DNA of 64,000 nucleotides. It comes from Umbellularia californica (Eukaryota > Streptophyta > Magnoliopsida > Laurales > Lauraceae). The stretch is taken from NCBI GenBank assembly GCA_028538565.1, contig JAPQWN010000009.1:33706576-33770575 (forward strand), in the 5' to 3' direction. The notes under the pieces are model-generated. The model worked only from the letters and a program-made list of their open reading frames with translations. It was not told the origin of the DNA and ran no database searches. Positions 56,505 through 64,000 of this stretch are shown here, in pieces (the first letter of the stretch is position 1; every line of letters begins with the position of its first letter). Made by a program: the position numbers and the translations under genes.

Positions 56505-57049
56505 TTCTTAACCAAGCAAGAGCTTAACTTGACCCGAAGGGAGGAGCGAGGAATTTATCCTTGAGGGGGTATGCTCATGGTTCAAGATCGTAGACATAGT
56601 CACCATCACATTGCGATTTTTTTACCCCAAAAGAATCTGAAAAAATATCTAAAAATTAAAAAAATATATATTATAAGATGCTAGAAAACTATATTTTTTT
56701 CCATTAATAAACACTTTAAAATAAAATATATTGGTTGCAAAAGTCATAACATCCTATGTCACTATCTTAGATGAAACTTGTAAAGTCTGTTCTAAATTAA
56801 ATAGATTTACGTATATATAAAAAATTAAAATAAGTTGAAACATCACAAATTTGACAGGATGTGCCCATGACTTTAAACTAATGCCATTAGCAAACTATTA
56901 ATAGCAGTAGTGCACTACTCAATCATTCAATCATTAAGATGACACTGAATTTTAAATTTCAAGGTGGGTTTACTACTACATCAAGATGAGTTATTTTAAT
57001 AAAATAGTGGAGTATGAGTATTTACCTAGATTTCTGAGAAAAAGGTTTC
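56505..57049. other. non-coding spacer
   Basis: AT-rich; no gene or terminus seen. Confidence 0.5.
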
Positions 57050-57382
57050 TGTTATGATCTAGGGCCTAAGAGAAAAGGTCAAGCGCACACAAGAAGACAA
57101 GATTAACGACGTTTGGCGTTTGACCTACGTCCACGGGGAAGACAGGAGAATTTACTATGCAATCAAAAGAGGTGTACATCATAAAGGCTCTTAGCCTCTA
57201 TTTATAATATCAGCCCCAAAACCCTAGTACACCCATAACAGACTACTTCTAATCACAGTAGACCTATAACAGATGTACTTCCAATCAGAGTAAAACAAGC
57301 ATGGTACCAGGGCCCGGTCAACCGAGACCATTAACTTAATTACTCAATATCTCCGGCTTCTATTAAGCCATACAAGTCGACA
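57050..57382 (-). repeat. 3' LTR of element D
   Basis: 333 bp, about 85-90% like the 5' LTR by eye. Contains TATAAATAGAGG on the minus strand (57193-57204). A polypurine tract (AAGGTGGAGATT) adjoins at 57383-57394. Confidence 0.85.
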
Positions 57383-57517
57383 AATCTCCACCTTAGCGAA
57401 CATTAAGGCTGATCCTCATAGCACAGAGCACGTCTCACCATCTCCACCTGCCCCTTAGGGCACTCAGGTACTGAACACACCGATCAAGTCCAAGCAATGC
57501 TTGAACTTGACTTTAAT

Positions 57518-57838
57518 TCATTTCATCATTAATTCACCAAATCGCTTATACCATTGTCCAGAAGCTTGCTTCGACCCATACAATGATTTCTTCGAAATGC
57601 ACACATGATCAGGAACTTGAAACTGCACTTCACCTGCATTGGAAGCTCCTTCCTTTTTCTCATAGAGCCGCTTACATCCGATGGCCTGATTTTCCTTATC
57701 CAGAGACTTCATCTCTTCAGTCAAAGTTGCTTCATGTTGACTACTTTCCAGCCCTTTCATTAATTCAAGAGACCCAGTCATCAATGCTTATGCAACCATA
57801 TCATCACGGCCATTAACTGATGTCAACGCGTACGTCAT
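57518..57838 (-). pseudogene. RT remnant of element D
   Basis: VCISKKSLYGSKQASGQWYKRF is the conserved Ty1/copia RT block. The active-site YVDD and RNase H are absent: only about 135 bp lie between here and the LTR. Confidence 0.8.
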
Positions 57839-58131
57839 CATATCTTCGAAATCGTATCTAAGTGGCGGTTTCCTTTCTTTATGTGGTCTACTATATGCAG
57901 CATCTGCTGCTCTGTCTGCTGCATAGTCTGACTATCCCGTATATCCCGGGAGGAGTCAGATGCACTCTCATTCCTTACTTGGATGTCTGACTCTGCCAAA
58001 ATCGTGTCGCTGCTGCTACCTACTTTTGTCTTCTCCACCTGCTTTCTTGTATTGAGTAAAGCATCCTCATGAAATGTAACATCTCTGCTGATGATAACTC
58101 TGGGTTAATCCTGATCAGTACACCACAACTT

Positions 58132-59541
58132 TTATCCTTTCACCCCAGAAACATATCCCACAAAGATGCACTTCATAGCCCTTGGTTCTAACTTATTAGT
58201 TTTCACATTAGCATAAGCTGGACAACCGAAGATCGTCGAGTTAGAATAATCGGCTGGATTACTGGACCACCTTTCTTCTGGTGTTTTGCAACCAATCTTT
58301 GTATATGGAGACCTATTTATCAAGTAGCCTGCAACATTTATTGCCTCAGCCCAAAAGTCTTTGGACAATCCTGCAGTAAACAACATACAACGAGTCCTTT
58401 CCAAGATCGTTTTATTCATCCTCCTTTCAACTCCATTTTGATGTGGAGGTTTTGTAGTAGTGTAATGTCGAACTATGCCATGATCTTTGAAATAGTTCTC
58501 AAATTTTATCAATTTGTACTCCTTACCATTATTTGTCCTCAACTCCTTCACCTTCCTGCCAATCTGTTTCTCAACCATGACCTTCCATCGCTTAAATGTA
58601 ACAAAGGTATGATCCTTCGCCTTCAAAGTATAAACCCAGACTTATCTTGAATAATTATCAATAAAAGCCAACATAAACCGAGACCCGCCTTTGAAATAAA
58701 CCTTAGAAATCTCCCATAAATTTGAATGAACATAATTAAGGATACCTTTCGTGTGATGAATAATTTTCTTGAAACTAACCTTTCAATGCTTTCCGAAGAT
58801 GCATTTCTCATAGAAATCTGACTTGCTTGTCTTCGTGCCACAAAGCAAATTCCAATTGCTCAATATTGTAAATCATTTCTCACTCATGTGACCCAAGCGC
58901 ATGTGCCATAAACACGTTGAGACAGATTCATGGTCATCTAAGGAAGACACTGCAGCTCCACCAGTAACAGTATTTCCGGACAAAACATACAAGTTTCTAA
59001 CTCTATTGACTTTCATAAGAACCAGAACACCCTTCACAACCTTCATAAGTCCACCTTCAGCTGAGAATTTACAACCGTCAGAGTCCAAGGCACCAAGAGT
59101 TATAAGATTTTTTCTCAGATCGGGAACATACCGAACCTCTGCCAATGTTCTGACGATTTCATCATTCATCTTGATTTTAATTGTTCCGATTCCAACCGTC
59201 TTAGATGCAACATTGTTGCCCATCAAGACACTACCATCGTTGATTTCTCTATAAGTGGTAAACCAGCCCCTATTGGGACACATGTGGTAGGAACAACCTG
59301 AATCATGAATCCATTCATCCTGACAACGAATTCCATTTTCAATCACAAAAAGTGAATTGTTATAACCATAATCCAGTCTTCCATCTGTAATACTGACTGA
59401 ATCATCAAATGGTGAATCTTTTATTTCTTTCCTTTTCCTCTGCCTTTTAGGACCGTTTTTTCTAATGTGCCATTTCTTATGGAAATAATAACATTCAATG
59501 TTTCTTCCTATTAGATCTAGACTTAGATCTATGCTTGCCAT
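58132..59541 (-). pseudogene. zinc knuckle, protease and integrase of element D (broken)
   Basis: Open from 59541 to 58873, then 58841-58623 and 58626-58132 in other frames. The zinc knuckle reads IECYYFHKKWHIRKNG: second and last Cys are lost. Protease: DEWIHDSGCSYHMCPN. Pre-integrase and integrase: LWHMRLGHMSEK, ELRTNNGKEY (catalytic Asp replaced by Asn) and QNGVERRMNKTILERTR with the catalytic Glu. The integrase is therefore inactive as well as frameshifted. Confidence 0.88.
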
Positions 59542-60168
59542 TACTATTGGAGTCGTTTGTTCTTCCTCGTACTACCAAACCCTCACTCGAACCATCATTT
59601 TCAGCCGCAACATTTTTCTTTAACTCCTTAGAGTTCAAGGCTGCCTCTGTATCCTTTTTGGACAGAGTATCTTTCCCATACATCAAGGTATCAACAAAGT
59701 GTTCATATGAGGGTGGTAACGAACACAACAACATAATAGCTTGGTCCTCATCATCAATTTTAACATTGATATTTTCCAGATCCATAATAGCTTTTGTGAA
59801 AGAATCAAGGTGGGTTAAAACAGATATACCTTTCTACATTTGTAACGTGAACAACCGCTTCTTTAAATACAAGTGATTCGTGAGAGACTTCATGATGTAC
59901 AAGTTTTCTAACTTCTACCATATACCGGCAACAGTTTTCTCCTAAGCAACCTTTCGCAGTGTACTATCACTAAAAAACTGCAGAATTTGACCATAAGCCT
60001 TTTCCAACAACTTATCCTTGTCTTCATCTGAAAATGTTTTAGGTAGAGCATTCTTTTCCTTAAAGCTTTATGCAACCCATTCTGCACCAGCAAAGCATGC
60101 ATCTTCAAACACCATAGACTGAAGTCGTTGCTTTCATTGAATTTCTAAATTTCAAACTTCGCAGCCAT
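59495..60168 (-). pseudogene. gag of element D (broken)
   Basis: ATG at 60168: MAAKFEI, then a TAG where the family has Glu (EIEKF), then frame changes. The last open part (59785-59495) has DEDQAIMLLCSLPPSYEHFVDTL, the typical C-terminal gag signature of plant copia elements, ending in a basic stretch. Confidence 0.8.
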
Positions 60169-61314
60169 TTTGCAAATCTTTTATTGCACTTGCGTAGATC
60201 TGGTCACCACGAGCACACTGGAAGAAACGGATCTAAAATCCGACTCTGGATGGCTAAGATATCGCAAAAGTAAGTTTCTATGCTCCGATTAGTCAATCTC
60301 CTTCGTTGACCATTGGGCAACCAATCTTCTTCTACAACTGCGTAGATCTGCTCACAATGAGTTCGTAGGTCCAAACGGATCATCAATATATTGCTAAAAA
60401 AAATTTCATCCTTCGATCTGGTTAAATCAATTTTAACCGCATGGATTTCACATCAGCGTTGACGTGAGCGCCTTTTGCTATGCTTCTGGGCTTCTTGAGT
60501 AGACCAGGTCAACTTGACTCAACCCAAAATCGACCTAAAACCTGACCCTAATGGGGCCCTTTCTCTATCTGGTTCTCGTTCTGCAACATGGGAGACGAGA
60601 CCCCTTTTTCTTCTCCTTCTCCGATCGAGCATGGTTGGTGACGGGAGCCGGCGCAGCAGTACGGGGCTCCATCAATGGCAGTAGTCTTCCTTCTCCGGCG
60701 ATGGTTGCAGTCCATTGAAGGGCAGCAACGTCACTTTTTTTCCGGCAACGTAGTGGCCTTCTCTCTTTTTCATTTACAACAAACGAGCCTAGGCCTGTCT
60801 TCTCCGACAACATTAGTCTCCTTAGTCCGGACCTCTTCTTCCGGAACGACAAGCATGTAGAGTCTGGACCTTAGTCTTTCTTCTCCAGCAACGACTGGAG
60901 TCCGGAGAGCCCAGCCTGCGATCAGAACCCTAGAACCGAGAGCCCTCCCCTATAAGACCATTTTTCTCTAATCTTCAAATTTATGTCAGAAATTTGATTT
61001 GTGTGGCCAACTATACCTTCTTGGATCAGCCCAGATCTCTCCCAAACAAGAATCCTTCTCTCCTTCTACAAATTGCAAAGGAACTAGGATTCCTCTTCTT
61101 CCTCTGATCACTGACCCTTTGTTACATCAGTTGCCCACTGAGGATCAATCCGATCGTCTTTCTCTCTCTCCTTCTCTAGGCACGATGAACCCAAAGAAAC
61201 CAGAACTAATCTCTCTCTATTTCGATCTTAAACACAAACAGAGTCATGTCCTCTGTCTTCGATCAACCAGCCCTCTGAAATCCGATCCGTCGAATCTCCT
61301 CCGATCACGCGCAA
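60169..61314 (-). other. 5' leader of element D
   Basis: Non-coding; contains partial duplications around GCGTAGATCTG (60193 and 60342). No gene seen. Confidence 0.55.
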
Positions 61315-61327
61315 CACTCTAATACCA
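61315..61327 (-). other. primer-binding site of element D
   Basis: The minus strand reads TGGTATTAGAGTG, close to the initiator-Met site TGGTATCAGAGC of copia elements. Confidence 0.75.
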
Positions 61328-61330
61328 GCT

Positions 61331-61649
61331 TGTTATGGTCTAGGCCTAAGAGAAGAGACCAAGCACACAAGAAGACAAGGTTTACATGGTTCATCTTTTG
61401 ACCTACATCCACAGGGAAGATAAGAGAATTTACTATGCAATCATAAGAGGTGTACATCATAAAGGCTCTCAGCCTCTATTTATAATATCAGCCCCAAAAT
61501 CCCAGTACACCCAGAACAGACTACTTCTAATCACAGTAGACCTATAACAGACCTACTTCAAGCAAACATGGCACCGGGGCCCGGTCAACTGACACCATTA
61601 ACTTAATCACTCAATATCACCGGCTTCTATTGAGCCATACAAGTCAACA
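61331..61649 (-). repeat. 5' LTR of element D
   Basis: 319 bp; the same landmarks as the left copy, including ATAAAGGCTCT.AGCCTCTAT. Confidence 0.85.
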
Positions 61650-64000
61650 ATTCAAACCTTAAAGCAAGAGGTAGAGGCTGGATTTAGTTGCAAGTTAAGT
61701 GGCGGTCTAGCTCAATATAATCATCATTGTTATTTTTGGGAGGTTAATAATAAGAATCAAACTCTTGTGCTGCACTCTCATAATACCCAGGGGTATTGTG
61801 GTTGAGGAGGGAAGAATCCTTGGAATGAAAGTCTACCAAAATCTAGTAAATTTCTTGAGTATTGGTAAAAGAGATTCTTGGAAAGCTCTAGTTTAGTATT
61901 GGAAGCTCCACAAACGGTCTGTGGAAGAACGAAGTGAAAGACAGGAAAATGAATTTCTTTTCCAAAAAACTATTATCAGCCGATATTTTGATGTTGGCCG
62001 TTATAACAGTTATCGCCATTATATTGACAATATCGGTGATATGGATCGATGTTTTCACGTTTTCTTATAACGGAATCATTATGATCATTATATTCGGCAA
62101 TGGTCATTTTTTTTAAACACTGCATATGCTACAATGATTATTTCTTAGAAGGAGCCTATTTGGAGATCGCTAATTTATGGCTAATATGATTAATGGGGTT
62201 AAAAAATGGTCCCAACTTCAGTGGCTAGGAAGGGTAAAATAATATCTTGTTTTGGATTAGTCCAGGTAGTGGGTCTTAATTCACTTGGTTAGTAGGACAC
62301 AATTTACTTACTTTTTTAGTCAGCTAACCTTTGAGAAGTTTCTATTTGATATACTCAACTTCTTAAGTAGAAAGACAAAAACATTGTAAGATCCTGGCAA
62401 ATAGCTAGCCATCCAACTTTTGGCCTTAATCCGTTAATGAGTGTAAATCCCACTTATAGTTTAGTAGTATTTTAACTCTAGATTTGTAAGATTCAATCTA
62501 ATGGTCAGTGGAGGTCAAATGAGTCTCAAGTTGGCAATGGTGCCGGATCATCGAGGGTTATGGGTAAAGAGGCTCACTTATCAAAGGTGGGCTCACGTGG
62601 GCTCCATAAAGCATGTAGTAAGCTATTAAAAGAAAATTTTATGTGGATCCAAGAAGATACTTTTCTTACAAGAACAACTTACTTTACATTGACTGAACTA
62701 GAATTATGAGCAACTAACTTCTTAACAGAGAGATCGAAGTGATACACAGTCGATGTGTGGTGCATATCTTAACAAAATCAACACCCTCATAACTCACCCC
62801 ATTAATTCATTTATTAGGAGTTAAAAAGGGAGAGGAAAAGGAGGCCCTCAAATCGTGCAAAGAAAAATTGATGGGATAGACTCAAGTAGACAATCTTTGA
62901 TCTCCAGTTTGTGATTGCATTAGCAGCGGCAGTTGCTTCTTCCGCTATCAAAGTTTTTTCTTCCAAAACGACGTACCACTTACCTCACTGGTTAGAGATG
63001 GCAGTTCTCACCTCTTTTCCCACTAGTGTGTCTTTTTTCCTGCTTGTGCGGGCTTCTTTTTCATTTGTGTGACCTTCTTTCCGCTTTTGCGGCCATTCTT
63101 CCCATGTATATACGGACTCTCTCTTGTTAATGGAATGAAATTTGTAAACCAAATGTATGAAAAGACGCCCTCCAGTGTGATATCAAGTCATTCAAAGTTT
63201 ATGTTCTTTTATTTCTAAGGGAAATTTCACTTCAACTAAAGTTATATTCCTTGTCATCGTTTACTCTTTTAAATTATGTTTTTTATAATATAATAGATTA
63301 GTGCTATAAAAAACATTATATGTAATTGATTTTAAGTTGTTCAAATTTTAACTATTGATACTTATAAGGTTTTGTTTTGTTTATCTTTTCTGTATGGGAT
63401 AGGAAAATGGATTTACATATGTAAGTAAATGTTACAAATATAAATTATAGAGGCAAATGTTACATACTACACTACCATGTTTGACATAATCACCAATTTT
63501 ACATGAATAAATAAGTACATCCAACGATTTAGATGTTTTTGAGTATTTTGGATGAACTTCACACATTTTCAAAATCAATAGAGATTTAAGATAAGAAATT
63601 AAATATCTTAATACTTATCATCAATATTAAAATATCCAACAATTTGAATCATTACAAAAATATAGGAAATTAGATCTATAGTTTGGAATGTTCAATTAGC
63701 ATTTACAAATTCTAGAGACTAGAATCCTAGTTAGGGACTCGATTGCGAACAATTTCATGCTGGATGGTAAGGTTGATGATTTGACTCTTAAAAAAATAAA
63801 GGATCGATGATTTGATAGGAAGATGAGTATAGTAGAACCAAATCTTTCAAGTGGTCGTCTTCATTCATGATACGTTCAATGGTCCTTCAAATGTATGTCT
63901 GCTTTTGTGTAACTATTGCAATGATTTTGACGAGCGTAAAAGAAAAGACAAAGATATGGTTCCATTTAGAAAGATGATGCCGACGGTGAGATCGAGCCCT
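61650..64000. other. non-coding AT-rich DNA
   Basis: Small open frames only, with no recognisable motifs. A region of short similar words (ATCCAACGATTTAGAT, ATCCAACAATTTGAAT) is near 63517-63640. I see no gene. Confidence 0.5.

Larger units (their letters stand above)
57050..61649 (-). mobile_element. Element D: degenerate Ty1/copia retrotransposon
   Basis: Direct repeats at 57050-57382 and 61331-61649 act as 3' and 5' LTRs (plus reading TGTTATG...GTCAACA). Gag, protease, integrase and an RT scrap follow in minus order. Flanks (GTTTC left, ATTCA right) do not match as a target duplication. Total 4.6 kb; most of RT and all of RNase H are missing. Confidence 0.88.

Noticed and set aside
57045..61654. 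Target duplication of element D
   Set aside because: GTTTC and ATTCA do not match.
61934..62116. Hydrophobic 60-residue frame
   Set aside because: AT-rich, no homology, no codon structure.
1..64000. tRNA, rRNA or host genes
   Set aside because: No cloverleaf, rRNA or intact host gene pattern was found on either strand by eye.

Overview
This window is nuclear DNA of a flowering plant, in a repeat-dense intergenic region. No host gene, rRNA or tRNA could be supported. Almost everything recognisable is transposable-element sequence of plant families: Ty3/gypsy Tat-lineage and Del/Tekay-like elements, Ty1/copia, and hAT with a BED zinc finger. The species cannot be named from the sequence.

Layout: (1) 1-4091, minus strand: the 5' part of an old Ty3/gypsy element, running off the left edge before its integrase. 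(2) 4936-7909: a decayed hAT DNA transposon with matching inverted termini and an 8-bp target duplication. (3) 7918-10369: non-coding DNA with two small inverted-repeat structures. (4) 10375-56499: a three-level nest. Outermost is a small, decayed LTR-type element C (minus; CATGC at both ends) with a broken 'plant transposon protein' gene. Inside it is Tat-lineage element A (plus; 11301-54218; TATTT on both sides). Inside the gag region of A is a second, closely related Tat element B (minus; 18767-41977; ATCCG on both sides). (5) 57050-61649: a degenerate Ty1/copia element D (minus). (6) 61650-64000: AT-rich DNA with nothing identifiable.

Elements A and B are very large (about 19.7 and 23.2 kb) and share one plan: ~2.55-kb LTR, PBS, long repetitive leader, gag-protease-RT-RNase H-second (archaeal-type) RNase H-integrase, a block of tandem repeats, then a gene on the opposite strand, polypurine tract and LTR. 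The opposite-strand gene is the most interesting feature. In B it has a TATA box, a 10-base first coding exon and four introns with GT-AG ends, all phase 1. The exons sum exactly to 1,217 codons including the stop, broken only by one in-frame stop codon. The product resembles plant mobile domain proteins, followed by a basic, an acidic and a coiled-coil segment. Element A keeps the promoter, exon 1, intron 1 and an open PMD exon, but lost the 3' half of the gene by a deletion with a 7-bp microhomology. Gag-pol carries several stops or frameshifts in both copies.

Because B sits in A in reverse orientation, the nest also forms a multi-kilobase inverted duplication that could yield double-stranded RNA. 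LTR pairs differ by only about 1% by eye, so A and B are fairly recent and C is older.
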